Part shown: positions 5,656 through 12,541 of the stretch, one piece after another
Numbering within the stretch: the first letter of the stretch is position 1
How the letters are laid out: each line of letters opens with the position of its first letter
IMG/VR virus record: IMGVR_UViG_3300005549_000444
Span: 1 to 35,463 of that record
From: a virus
Strand: one strand, 5' to 3'
DNA length: 35,463 bases
Notes under the pieces: model-generated
The model's input: only the letters and a program-made list of their open reading frames with translations
The model's database searches: none
Told to the model about the DNA's origin: nothing
Program-made: the position numbers and the translations under genes

Positions 5656-6878
5656 TCCAGAAGATCGGGGATAGTTACTTCGTCACGTGGCCCGGCGCCA
5701 TCACGGGCGAGTTTCACCACCTCCGCGAGCACAGCGACGGCATCGCGGCTGAGCTGTCCCTGACCCAGAACGGGCTGGTGGCCTACTGGGGGCGGCTGAC
5801 GCTGGCGAGCGCCGTCGCCCGGACCACGGCGGCCAAGGCCGCGGGCGAGGCGATCCCGGGGCAAGCGTGGCTGCGGATCATCAACGAGTCATGCCTCCAG
5901 GTGGTCGCCCTCCATCGCAAAGGGGCGCCGACCACGGCGCTCGAGCCCCGGCCGCCCAGCGCCGCCCGGTGGCTGGTGGAGGGCCTGGTGCCCCAAGGGG
6001 AGACCACGATCCTCTTTGGCGATGGGGGCAGCGGCAAGAGCCTCTTTGCGCTCGGGTTCGCGGTGAGCGGCCTCACGGCCGCCCCGCTCGGCCGCTGGCG
6101 GGTAGCGCCCGTGCGCACGGTGCTGTATCTGGACTGGGAGTCCTCGCGCAGCGACCACGAGGAGCGCCTGTGGGGGCTCCTGGGCCCGGAGCCGGGGGTC
6201 GCGCCGGGGGCGATCCTCTACCGCCCGATGACGCGCCCGGTGGCGGAGGAGGCCGGGGAGCTGCGCACGGTGGTGGCCCAGGCGGGGGTCGATCTGGTGA
6301 TCTGTGACAGCCTGGGGCCGGCCTGCGGCGCCGAGCCCGAGACGGCCGGAGCGGCCACGGCGGCGCTCAACGCGCTCCGGTCGCTGGCCCCGGCCACCCG
6401 GCTGGTGATCGCCCACGTGAGCAAGATGGAGGCCGACCGGCAGCGGGGGCATAGTCGGCCGTTCGGGAGCGTGTACGTCTACAACCTGGCGCGGAGCGTG
6501 ATCGAGGCCAAGCGCAACGAGGGCACGGAGCCGGATGAGTTCACGCTGACCCTGACGCACACCAAGAGCAATACGGGGCCGCGGAAGGGGCAAGCGGCGA
6601 CCCGGTTCCTGTTCAGCCCCGAGGGCTATATCTTTGTGCGGCCTGGCGATCCCGATCTCGCGCGGGCGCCGCTGAGTGCCCAGATCCGGGCCCATTTGCG
6701 CGACGGGGCGAAAACCGCACAGGAGCTGGCCGAGCTGTGCGAGGCGGCCGACAACCACATTCGAGCCCGGCTGAGCCAGATGGAGAAAGCGCACACCGTG
6801 GTACGCTTAACCGCACTGCCGGGCGGGAGGGGGAATAAAGGGCTATGGGGACTCGCAGAAAAACCGCACACGTCCTGA
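5652..6878 (+). CDS. RepA-like hexameric helicase/ATPase (RecA fold)
   Basis: 408 aa from the GTG at 5652, chosen because it overlaps the upstream stop; an ATG at 5610 in the same frame lies inside the preceding gene. The central domain has a Walker A GDGGSGKS (residues 123-130), a DWES element after a hydrophobic strand (about 161-164), Walker B LVICDS (215-220) and IAHVSK (253-258), the layout of RepA/AAA_25-type replicative helicases. The N-terminal 100 residues look like a separate beta-rich domain, and the C-terminal 70 residues resemble a winged helix (AQIRAHLRDGAKTAQELAEL). It probably opens the phage origin and unwinds DNA. Repeats at its 3' end may be the cognate origin. Confidence 0.85.
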   Translation: MIQKIGDSYFVTWPGAITGEFHHLREHSDGIAAELSLTQNGLVAYWGRLTLASAVARTTAAKAAGEAIPGQAWLRIINESCLQVVALHRKGAPTTALEPRPPSAARWLVEGLVPQGETTILFGDGGSGKSLFALGFAVSGLTAAPLGRWRVAPVRTVLYLDWESSRSDHEERLWGLLGPEPGVAPGAILYRPMTRPVAEEAGELRTVVAQAGVDLVICDSLGPACGAEPETAGAATAALNALRSLAPATRLVIAHVSKMEADRQRGHSRPFGSVYVYNLARSVIEAKRNEGTEPDEFTLTLTHTKSNTGPRKGQAATRFLFSPEGYIFVRPGDPDLARAPLSAQIRAHLRDGAKTAQELAELCEAADNHIRARLSQMEKAHTVVRLTALPGGRGNKGLWGLAEKPHTS

Positions 6879-6955
6879 GCCGGAAACCGCACACGCTTCT
6901 GTGCGGGTTGGTGGGGTGGGGGGGCGCTCCGACGCCCCCCACCCAAACCGCACAC
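6711..6955 (+). repeat. Iteron-like repeats AAACCGCACA around the helicase 3' end
   Basis: Copies of AAACCGCACA(C) occur at 6712-6721, 6861-6871, 6884-6894 and 6945-6955, with a degenerate copy (TAACCGCACT) at 6808-6817 and an inverted near-copy TGTGCGGGTT at 6900-6909. Two copies are 23 bases apart. Short direct repeats beside a replication initiator/helicase gene are typical of origin iterons, but the first copies lie in coding sequence, so this is a suggestion. Confidence 0.5.
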
Positions 6956-7186
6956 TTTCTCTTTGTCTTAGGGGTGTGCGCTTTCCTGACTGGCTGCAGC
7001 ACCACCGCCACCTACACCCGCGGCCCCGACGCGGTGACGTGCGTGCGCCCCGCGCACTCCCCGGGCAGCGGCCTGCTCGGCCTCCTGACCAGCCCGCTCT
7101 ACGCGAAGGCGGAGTACGACGCCGCCACCCAGTTCGCCCAGTGCAAGACCGCCGCGGAGCGCCTCGGCTTCACGCGCCAGCCATGA
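6845..7186 (+). CDS. Putative lipoprotein
   Basis: Up to 113 aa from the ATG at 6845, which overlaps the helicase end. A lipobox LTGC places the lipidated cysteine at residue 51, following a hydrophobic run (HFLFVLGVCAFLTG). That is a long pre-sequence; a GTG at about 6911 would shorten it to a usual length but lacks a basic region. The mature part (about 63 aa) is small, with two further cysteines. The N-terminal coding region overlaps the repeats and stem-loop, so the true start is uncertain. It could be a lysis-accessory (Rz1-like) or superinfection-exclusion lipoprotein; no family recognised. Confidence 0.5.
   Translation: MGTRRKTAHVLSRKPHTLLCGLVGWGGAPTPPTQTAHFLFVLGVCAFLTGCSTTATYTRGPDAVTCVRPAHSPGSGLLGLLTSPLYAKAEYDAATQFAQCKTAAERLGFTRQP
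6900..6954 (+). other. Large GC-rich stem-loop (terminator or origin element)
   Basis: The two arms share TGTGCGG plus GGTGGGGGG and their complements, with a CG-CTCCGA-CG centre; only a few bases between the arm segments fail to pair. The outer parts of the arms are the iteron-like sequence in inverted orientation. It lies 22 bases after the helicase stop and is followed by TTTCTCTTTGTC, so it may act as a rho-independent terminator, but its link to the iterons also fits an origin. Confidence 0.5.
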
Positions 7187-7323
7187 GCCCGCGCACCCCC
7201 TGCCCCGTCTGCGGCCGCCTCATCGCCCCCGCCTGGGGCAAGCCCGCCACCCACCTGCTGCCCGCCACCCGCCGCGTCCCGGGCGCGAGCCGCTGGTGCC
7301 CCGGCAACCGCAAAGCGCCATGA
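7183..7323 (+). CDS. 46-aa zinc-knuckle microprotein
   Basis: 46 aa with CPVCG at residues 7-11 and a later CPGN near the end, rich in Pro and Arg. The ATG overlaps the stop of the lipoprotein gene (ATGA) and its stop overlaps the next ORF. Probably a small zinc-binding protein; function unknown. Confidence 0.5.
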   Translation: MSPRTPCPVCGRLIAPAWGKPATHLLPATRRVPGASRWCPGNRKAP

Positions 7324-7418
7324 CCAGCGCCGTGTTCACCACCACCCAGGCCCCGTGCCCCTGCGGCTGCGAGCGCCTGGATACGTGGGTGACCCTCACC
7401 GGCGCGCCATGCCGCTAG
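7320..7418 (+). CDS. 32-aa Cys-rich microprotein
   Basis: 32 aa, coupled to the preceding gene by ATGA. It contains CPCGCE (residues 13-18) and a cysteine near the C-terminus. Extremely short; evidence is the overlap and the cysteine cluster. Confidence 0.42.
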   Translation: MTSAVFTTTQAPCPCGCERLDTWVTLTGAPCR

Positions 7419-7522
7419 TCGACGCCGGGGGGAGCTGCTTCCTCGCGCTGCGCTCCGCGTTTTCACACCCTTCCCGAGCAGTCCAGATTCTGGACCACGC
7501 GTCGCGTCGCAACGTGACATAA
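7409..7522 (+). CDS. Possible 37-aa ORF
   Basis: Starts inside the preceding microprotein (ATG at 7409) and ends at TAA 7520-7522. The composition is ordinary (MPLVDAGGSCFLALRSAFSH...) and shows no motif. Listed only because it continues the run of coupled small ORFs; it may equally be non-coding leader. Confidence 0.22.
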   Translation: MPLVDAGGSCFLALRSAFSHPSRAVQILDHASRRNVT

Positions 7523-7598
7523 TGCCCCTTATCAGACACGTGTCGCGTAAAGGTGCGCCACACCACACATGTGGGCGCTGACATGACGCGTCGCAACG
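7504..7598 (+). promoter_or_regulatory. Intergenic control region with palindromes and an 11-base direct repeat
   Basis: GCGTCGCAACG occurs at 7504-7514 and 7588-7598. Between them lie the palindromes GACACGTGTC (7535-7544) and CACATGTG (7566-7573), and a CATAAT box at 7518-7523 without a clear -35. The pattern suggests operators or protein binding sites ahead of the next gene; the regulator is not known. Confidence 0.3.
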
Positions 7599-7813
7599 CA
7601 GCGCAGCGCGTCAGTGCCGCGTGGAAGGCCTCCCCCTGGTGGCAGGCGCACCAGGCGCGCTGGATCGCGGCGTGTGCCCGAGCCCGGGCGGAGCGCAACG
7701 GGACGGCGCGTGTGCTGCGCAGGGCACCCCTCGCCACCCCCGCGCCGAAAAAGTTGGGGCATCAACCCCGCGGGGGGCCGCTGAAGCCGCGCCGGGCCCC
7801 CGAATCGCCTTGA
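7583..7813 (+). CDS. Small basic protein (76 aa)
   Basis: 76 aa from the ATG at 7583 (MTRRNAAQRVSAAWKASPWW...); no clear ribosome binding site. It is rich in Arg, Lys, Trp and Pro, with a helical first half containing paired tryptophans and a disordered basic tail (LKPRRAPESP). This suits a nucleic-acid-binding protein. Its stop lies within the -35 box of the next promoter. The start is uncertain. Confidence 0.45.
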   Translation: MTRRNAAQRVSAAWKASPWWQAHQARWIAACARARAERNGTARVLRRAPLATPAPKKLGHQPRGGPLKPRRAPESP

Positions 7814-7838
7814 CAAGGCCGTCGGGCGATGCTAAAGG
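7810..7838 (+). promoter_or_regulatory. Sigma70-like promoter of the accessory/packaging operon
   Basis: TTGACA (7810-7815), 17-base spacer, TAAAGG (7833-7838) preceded by TGC, an extended -10 feature. The predicted start near 7845 leaves only about 8 bases before the ATG at 7853. It probably serves the coupled gene run from 7853 through the terminase. Confidence 0.62.
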
Positions 7839-7852
7839 TGACCCACTCGACG

Positions 7853-8008
7853 ATGCCTGCCACGGAGGCTACGGCGGCACTGGACCCGAAGGTGTGCGAG
7901 CGGTGCGGGAAACCGTATATCCCGCGCCAGTTTTGGCAGCGGTGGTGTGGGCGGCAGTGTCGGCAGCTCGCGTATTGGGCCCGGCGGCTGGCGAAGGCGG
8001 CCCCATGA
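7853..8008 (+). CDS. Zinc-finger microprotein heading the accessory operon
   Basis: 51 aa from the ATG at 7853 (an in-frame ATG at 7829 lies in the -10 box of the promoter). It carries CERCGKPYIPR (from residue 15) and WCGRQC (residues 31-36), a Cys-x2-Cys...Cys-x3-Cys pattern typical of small zinc-binding proteins with 'Cys-Arg-Gln-Cys' tails. Its TGA overlaps the ATG of the membrane protein gene. It may be a DNA-binding regulator; this is inference. Confidence 0.6.
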   Translation: MPATEATAALDPKVCERCGKPYIPRQFWQRWCGRQCRQLAYWARRLAKAAP

Positions 8009-9009
8009 TCGCGGCGATCCTGGTCGGGTACGCGGCCTACGGGCTCTGGCTCGCCCGGCGCATGGGGTGGTGCGATGGCGAGTACGGGCTGCTGCCGGCG
8101 GGGGCGGCGGTGCAGCAGGCGCGGTATCAGCAGGAGTTCGGGGTGGCGCCCGCGCTGGTGGGGGGGGTGGCGCGGCTGCCGTTCCGCCTGCCGGGGGCGT
8201 ACTGGGTGTACGCCTGGGCCCGCTACGTGCCGCTTGAGCGGCAGCGGGCGCTCGGCCGCGGCGTGTCGCTCGCGCTGAGCCTGCCCGGCGTGACGCTGAC
8301 GCTCATCTGGGCGCAGGAACTGGGGGGCCCCGCGGCGGCCGTGGGGGTGGGGCTGGTGCTGCTCTCGAGCGCCACCCTGGTGGGTAGTTACGCCACGGCG
8401 TCCTACGAGGGCCTGCAGGCCACGCTCTGGCTCGGCGGGCTCTACGCGGCGTGGCACGGGCTGCCGCTGCTCGCGGTGCTCTGTGGCAGCGCGTTGGCGC
8501 TCCTCCGCGCGTCGGCCCTCCCCCAAGCCTTCGCCCTCCTCGTGCTGTCGTCCTCCGGGTGGGCGTATCTCGCGGCCGCGGGGATCGGCTGGTACCTCGG
8601 GGGCCACCCGGAGGTGGTGGCCGCGAACGGCTGGGTGCGCCTGATCCGGCGCGAGCACGCCGTGCCGTTCATCCCCCGCGACGGGTGGGCCTACGGCCTG
8701 CGCGTGCTGGCCCAGCGCTACGAGCCCGTCGCCGGCTGGCTGGCCCTCGCCGGGATCGGCCACGCGCTGCCCGCCCCCTGTGGCACGCTCCTCACCGTGA
8801 CGGCCGGCACCCTGGTCGCGGCCCATGCCCCGCGCGCCCTGATCCGCCCGAAGTGGGTGGTGGGCTATCTGCCCGATTTCGCGCTGCCCGTCGTCCTCGT
8901 CCTCGCCGTCGCGCTGGCCCCGGCGCTCGCCGACCCGGCCTGGTGGTGGGCCGCGGGCGTGGTGACCGCCTGGGGGCTGCTCCGCCGCCGGCATCCGGCC
9001 CTGGCGTGA
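8005..9009 (+). CDS. Polytopic membrane protein of unknown function
   Basis: 334 aa from the ATG at 8005 (ATGA overlap with the preceding zinc-finger gene); the open frame upstream is a shadow. By eye there are about nine or ten hydrophobic segments: 1-18, 87-105, 110-137, several between 140 and 200, a pair near 240-280 and two between about 290 and 325. The segment between roughly residues 19 and 85 is a soluble loop with many aromatic residues. No transporter, kinase or glycosyltransferase signature is visible. Such a large multi-pass protein is unusual in a phage; candidate roles are superinfection exclusion or altering the host envelope, both unproven. Confidence 0.8.
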   Translation: MIAAILVGYAAYGLWLARRMGWCDGEYGLLPAGAAVQQARYQQEFGVAPALVGGVARLPFRLPGAYWVYAWARYVPLERQRALGRGVSLALSLPGVTLTLIWAQELGGPAAAVGVGLVLLSSATLVGSYATASYEGLQATLWLGGLYAAWHGLPLLAVLCGSALALLRASALPQAFALLVLSSSGWAYLAAAGIGWYLGGHPEVVAANGWVRLIRREHAVPFIPRDGWAYGLRVLAQRYEPVAGWLALAGIGHALPAPCGTLLTVTAGTLVAAHAPRALIRPKWVVGYLPDFALPVVLVLAVALAPALADPAWWWAAGVVTAWGLLRRRHPALA

Positions 9010-9362
9010 CCGACCTTGTCGCGACCCTGACGGCCCTCACCGTGTGCCCCGAGGACCACGCCCCCGTCGTGCGCCGCCCCGGCCCCGGGCGCCCCCCGCG
9101 CTTCTGCTCGCGCCGCTGCCAGCAGAAGGCCAACGCCCGCGCCTGGGCCGCCGCCCACCGCGGGGCCGCCGCGCCCGCCCGGGAGCCCGTCGTGCCGCGC
9201 ACGGTCCCGCCACCCGCCGCGGCGCTCGCCCTGGCCCTGGCCGTGTACGACCGCGCCCTCAAGGATGCCGATGGGGCGTGGCTGGCCGATCCCGCCGCGC
9301 AGCACCCGTGGCGCCCGATCCTGGCCGCCCTCCGGGCCGCCACCGACCCGGGGGGCGCGTGA
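9006..9362 (+). CDS. Zinc-finger protein (118 aa)
   Basis: 118 aa from a GTG overlapping the upstream stop. The N-terminal half has C15 and then FCSRRCQQKANARAW (around residues 35-50), a pattern shared by many small proteins of high-GC phages and actinobacteria ('RFCS..CRQ..YR'). The C-terminal half is Ala/Pro-rich and helical (ALALALAVYDRALKDADGAW). It probably binds zinc and perhaps nucleic acid. It is coupled on both sides. Confidence 0.65.
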   Translation: MTDLVATLTALTVCPEDHAPVVRRPGPGRPPRFCSRRCQQKANARAWAAAHRGAAAPAREPVVPRTVPPPAAALALALAVYDRALKDADGAWLADPAAQHPWRPILAALRAATDPGGA

Positions 9363-9997
9363 CCGACGCCCCCACACCCGGGTGCACCCCTGCCGAGGGC
9401 TGGACCCTCGACGCGGAGCCGGGGAGCACCTACCAGCAGGCCGCCGCCTGGGTGCTCGCGCACCTGGCCCCGGCGGGCGCCGCCTGCCTGGTCGTGGGCT
9501 CGCCCCCCGGCGAGGCCCGCGCCCTCGCCGCCCAGGGCTGGGCCGTGACCTACCTCGATTGGCGGACCCCGCCCCCGCTGCCCGGCGTCACCGCCGTGCA
9601 GGGCGACGCGGCCGCGCTGCCCTTCCCCGCCGCGGCCTTCGACGCCATCGCCTCCACGTGCGTGTGGTGCCACGTGGGCCTCGGGCGCTACGGCGATCCC
9701 TGCCGGCCCGGGGCGCGCGCCACCATGCTGGCCGAGGCCGCCCGCGTGCTCCGGCCCGGCGGCGTGTGGGTCGGGATGCCGGGCCCCGTCGCCGCCGGGC
9801 CGCCCACGGACGTGGGGACCGTCCACCACGTCACCACGCCCGCCGCCTTCGCGGCCGCGGCCGCCGCCGCGGGGTTCCAGCCCCCGACGCTGCGCGTGTG
9901 GCACGAGGGCCTCGGGCAGTGGCAGGCGGCCACCGCCCCCCTCCCGCCCCTGGCCCGCATCCCCGTCGCCTATCTCTGCGCGGCCATGGCCACATGA
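9359..9997 (+). CDS. Class I SAM-dependent methyltransferase
   Basis: 212 aa from a GTG (GTGA overlap). The Rossmann-fold elements are in order: CLVVGSPPGEARALAAQG as motif I (about residues 43-60), YLDW as the acidic strand end, QGDAAALPFPAAAFDAI (81-97) as the SAM-binding loop and beta4, then CVWCHVGLGRYGD (101-113) and ARVLRPGGVWVGM (128-140). This resembles Methyltransf_11 enzymes acting on small molecules or sugars. There is no DNA-methylase motif, so nucleic acid is a less likely target. The gene sits after the membrane protein and may act with it. Confidence 0.82.
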   Translation: MTDAPTPGCTPAEGWTLDAEPGSTYQQAAAWVLAHLAPAGAACLVVGSPPGEARALAAQGWAVTYLDWRTPPPLPGVTAVQGDAAALPFPAAAFDAIASTCVWCHVGLGRYGDPCRPGARATMLAEAARVLRPGGVWVGMPGPVAAGPPTDVGTVHHVTTPAAFAAAAAAAGFQPPTLRVWHEGLGQWQAATAPLPPLARIPVAYLCAAMAT

Positions 9998-10623
9998 ACG
10001 TCCACACGGGCTTTCCCCGCGCCTGGTGGCGCCTGGCCCAGGCCGAGCGCAGTACGTGCGTCCGCGCCCTCGTCCGGGTGGGCGAGCCGGGGCCCCTCGG
10101 GGGCCGGTGCTTTCGCCGCAAGCGGTGGGAGGACGTGGGCCGCCCGCTCACGGGCTGGCGCGATTCCTACGCGCTCCAGAATCCCGTCACGTGGATCTCG
10201 CGCCACCTGGCCCCCGTCTACCGCCCGCCCGCGTCCTTCTGGGAGCCGGTCACCGCGTGGTATCGCTACGCGCACCGCCACCGCGACCGCCCGCTGCACA
10301 TCCTGGGCGACCGGGCGTGCCCGCGGCACACCCGCATGGTCCGCTGGCAGTGGCCGCCGCGGCCCGATCACCCCACGCACGGCTGGCGCGCGCAGCTCGT
10401 CGCCCGCTGCTTCGTCGCCACCGTGATGCAGCACCAGTGGCGGATGGACTGGCACACGTGGGACGCGCTCCAGCACGTGGCGCAGGGGCGCGAGCCCTTC
10501 AGCGCCGGCGTGCTCGCCCGCGTCGAGGCGGGCATCGTCGGCGGCAAGCTCTGGTGGGAGCGGAAGCGCCACCCGTTTACCATCGCGCTGGGGACCGGCG
10601 GGGTGATGTTGGGGAGGCGATGA
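9994..10623 (+). CDS. Trp/Arg/His-rich protein of unknown function (209 aa)
   Basis: 209 aa from the ATG at 9994 (ATGA overlap). It is remarkably rich in Trp (about a dozen), Arg and His: WRLAQAERST, KRWEDVGRPLTGWRDSY, FWEPVTAWYRYAHRHRDR, HQWRMDWHTWDAL. No catalytic motif was recognised. The strong basic-aromatic composition suggests binding to nucleic acid or to an acidic membrane or protein surface. It is coupled with the methyltransferase and the coiled-coil peptide that precedes the terminase, where a small terminase subunit is often found, so an atypical small terminase is a possibility. Confidence 0.65.
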   Translation: MNVHTGFPRAWWRLAQAERSTCVRALVRVGEPGPLGGRCFRRKRWEDVGRPLTGWRDSYALQNPVTWISRHLAPVYRPPASFWEPVTAWYRYAHRHRDRPLHILGDRACPRHTRMVRWQWPPRPDHPTHGWRAQLVARCFVATVMQHQWRMDWHTWDALQHVAQGREPFSAGVLARVEAGIVGGKLWWERKRHPFTIALGTGGVMLGRR

Positions 10624-10781
10624 TGCCGTCTGAGCAAATCACGAGTCTGCCGTTCTGGCAGGCCGATCCTCACCCCGGGTCACTTCGCATCGACGACACG
10701 GAGATCATTCGACGACTGGAGAGCGTGGAGCAAAAGATTGACGAGTTGATGCGCCGCCTCAAAGAGCGCGGGAGTCTGTGA
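10623..10781 (+). CDS. 52-aa coiled-coil peptide preceding terminase
   Basis: 52 aa from the second of two adjacent ATGs (10620 and 10623), chosen for its better spacing from GGGGAGG. The N-terminal half is SEQITSLPFWQADPHPGS; the C-terminal half (EIIRRLESVEQKIDELMRRL) is a heptad-like helix likely to oligomerise. Its stop overlaps the terminase GTG (GTGA). Candidate roles are a terminase accessory or small-subunit remnant. Confidence 0.6.
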   Translation: MPSEQITSLPFWQADPHPGSLRIDDTEIIRRLESVEQKIDELMRRLKERGSL

Positions 10782-12541
10782 AGAAACAGACCCAGGCGCT
10801 CGCCGCCTCCTTCTGGGCGTTCGCGCAGACGATCCGCATTCCCTCGAAGGACCACGGCGTCATCCCGTTCACGCCGTGGAAGGTCCAGCAGTACGTGCTC
10901 AACGAAGTGGTGAGCCAGCTCGAGAAAGGCATCCACAACTTCGTGATCCTGAAGCCCCGCCAGATCGGCGTCACCACCGTGCTGCTCGCGCTCGATCTCT
11001 ACTGGATGCTGCGCTACGGCGGCCTCACGGGCGCGTTCATCACGGAGACGGACCCGAACACGGCCTACTTCCGCGTGATGATGACCGAGTTCTTCCAGTC
11101 GCTCCCCGTCCGCTACCAGTGGCCCATGATCCGCGACAACAAGGCGTTGAAGGCGTGGGCCAACGGCTCGCGCCTCGTGTTCCAGACGGCGGGGCCGCGC
11201 AGCAGCGTGAGCCTCGGACGCTCCAAGGGCCTCAACTTCTACCACGGCAGCGAGGTCGCGTACTGGGGCGACCCCGAGCGCATCCCCGATTTCTTCGCCT
11301 CCCTCTCCGAGCGCCACCCGCACCGCCTCTACCTCCGCGAATCGACGGCCAACGGCTTCAACTTCTACTACGACATGTACAAGAATGCCGCGCTCGCCAC
11401 CACGCAGCACGCGATCTTCGTGCCCTGGTGGCGCCACACGCTCTACGACCTGGCCCCGCAGAGCAAGCAATACCGCGTCTACTGGGACGGCAAGCTGACG
11501 GGCGAGGAGCAGGGCTGGGCCGCCCAGATCCAGCAGCGGTGGGGCGTGACGCTCACGCCGACGCAGTGGGCGTGGTTCCGCTGGAAGCTCGCCGAGGAGA
11601 TCCGCGACGACGTGAAGATGCACCAGGACTTCCCCACGCTGCCCGAGCACGCCTTCCAGGCGACCGGCAGCCCGTGGTTGGGCTCGCAGACGATGAACAC
11701 GCTGCGCCGCAACCTCGTGGAGGCGCCCGCGCCGGACTTCTACCGCTTCACCTTCGGCCCCCTGGTCGAGCAGATGGCGCTGCACGCCACCACCGACGAG
11801 CTGGCGCAGCTCACCCTGTGGGAGCACCCGCAGCCGCACAGCTATTACGTGGTGTCGGCCGACCCCGCGTTCGGCGCGAGCGAGGATTCCGACTACCACA
11901 CGTGCCAGGTGTGGCGTGTGGAGCGGTCGAAGCTCGTGCAGGTGGCCGAGTTCAGCGACAACGACATCACCTTGCAGCAATTCGCGTGGGTGTGCCTGCA
12001 TCTGGCCGGCCAGTACATGCGCTCCTACTTCATCCTGGAACTGCAGGGCCCCGGCCAGGCCGTGTGGCAGGAGATTCAGCGCCTGCAGACCCTCGGCTGG
12101 GGCACGCAACGCTCCCCGAGCGAGATCAGCGACGTGGTGGGCGCCATCCGGCACTACATCTACCGCCGGTACGACACCTTCGGGGGCGCGATGGCCTGGC
12201 ACTGGATGACCAGCGGCTCGCGGCGACAGGGCGTGCTCACGCGGCTGCGCGACTGCTGCATGGTCGGCTCCCTCGTGATCCGGTCGGCCGAGATGGTGGA
12301 GGAATTGTCGAACATGCGGCGGCAGGAGGGCGGCGTGATCGAGGCCGAGGGCAAGGCGCACGATGATCGCGTGTTGGCGGGGGCGATGGCGGTGGAATGC
12401 TGGCTCGAGCAGGCCATGCCGGTGCTCCAGCACCTGCCCATCCGCGCGCCCGGCGAGGCCGAGCCGCCCGCGCCCCCCATGCCGCACGCCGGGACGCGGC
12501 TGATGGAGCGCTTTTTCTCCGGGTTGGGGGGCCGGCTATGA
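10778..12541 (+). CDS. terL: Terminase large subunit
   Basis: 587 aa from a GTG overlapping the upstream stop. The ATPase domain has a Walker A-like KPRQIGVTT (59-67), a Walker B-type segment FYHGSEVAYW (154-163, with catalytic Glu159), and coupling elements to about residue 200. The nuclease domain (RNase H-like) begins with ADPAFG (Asp362), continues with LELQGPG (Glu421) and ends with AHDDRVLAG (Asp529/530). Together these pump and cut DNA into the procapsid. Length is typical (500-600 aa). No partner with a clear small-subunit fold was identified. Confidence 0.93.
   Translation: MKKQTQALAASFWAFAQTIRIPSKDHGVIPFTPWKVQQYVLNEVVSQLEKGIHNFVILKPRQIGVTTVLLALDLYWMLRYGGLTGAFITETDPNTAYFRVMMTEFFQSLPVRYQWPMIRDNKALKAWANGSRLVFQTAGPRSSVSLGRSKGLNFYHGSEVAYWGDPERIPDFFASLSERHPHRLYLRESTANGFNFYYDMYKNAALATTQHAIFVPWWRHTLYDLAPQSKQYRVYWDGKLTGEEQGWAAQIQQRWGVTLTPTQWAWFRWKLAEEIRDDVKMHQDFPTLPEHAFQATGSPWLGSQTMNTLRRNLVEAPAPDFYRFTFGPLVEQMALHATTDELAQLTLWEHPQPHSYYVVSADPAFGASEDSDYHTCQVWRVERSKLVQVAEFSDNDITLQQFAWVCLHLAGQYMRSYFILELQGPGQAVWQEIQRLQTLGWGTQRSPSEISDVVGAIRHYIYRRYDTFGGAMAWHWMTSGSRRQGVLTRLRDCCMVGSLVIRSAEMVEELSNMRRQEGGVIEAEGKAHDDRVLAGAMAVECWLEQAMPVLQHLPIRAPGEAEPPAPPMPHAGTRLMERFFSGLGGRL

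Noticed and set aside
5889-6794. A 301-codon minus-strand frame inside the helicase gene
   Set aside because: Antisense to Walker A and B motifs in the plus strand; no supporting start site.
7621-8004. Upstream extension of the membrane protein frame
   Set aside because: Overlaps the basic 76-aa gene, the promoter and the zinc-finger gene; the ATG at 8005 with ATGA coupling is a better start.
10670-12487. A 605-codon minus-strand frame opposite the terminase
   Set aside because: Antisense shadow of terL, which shows all catalytic motifs in the plus frame.
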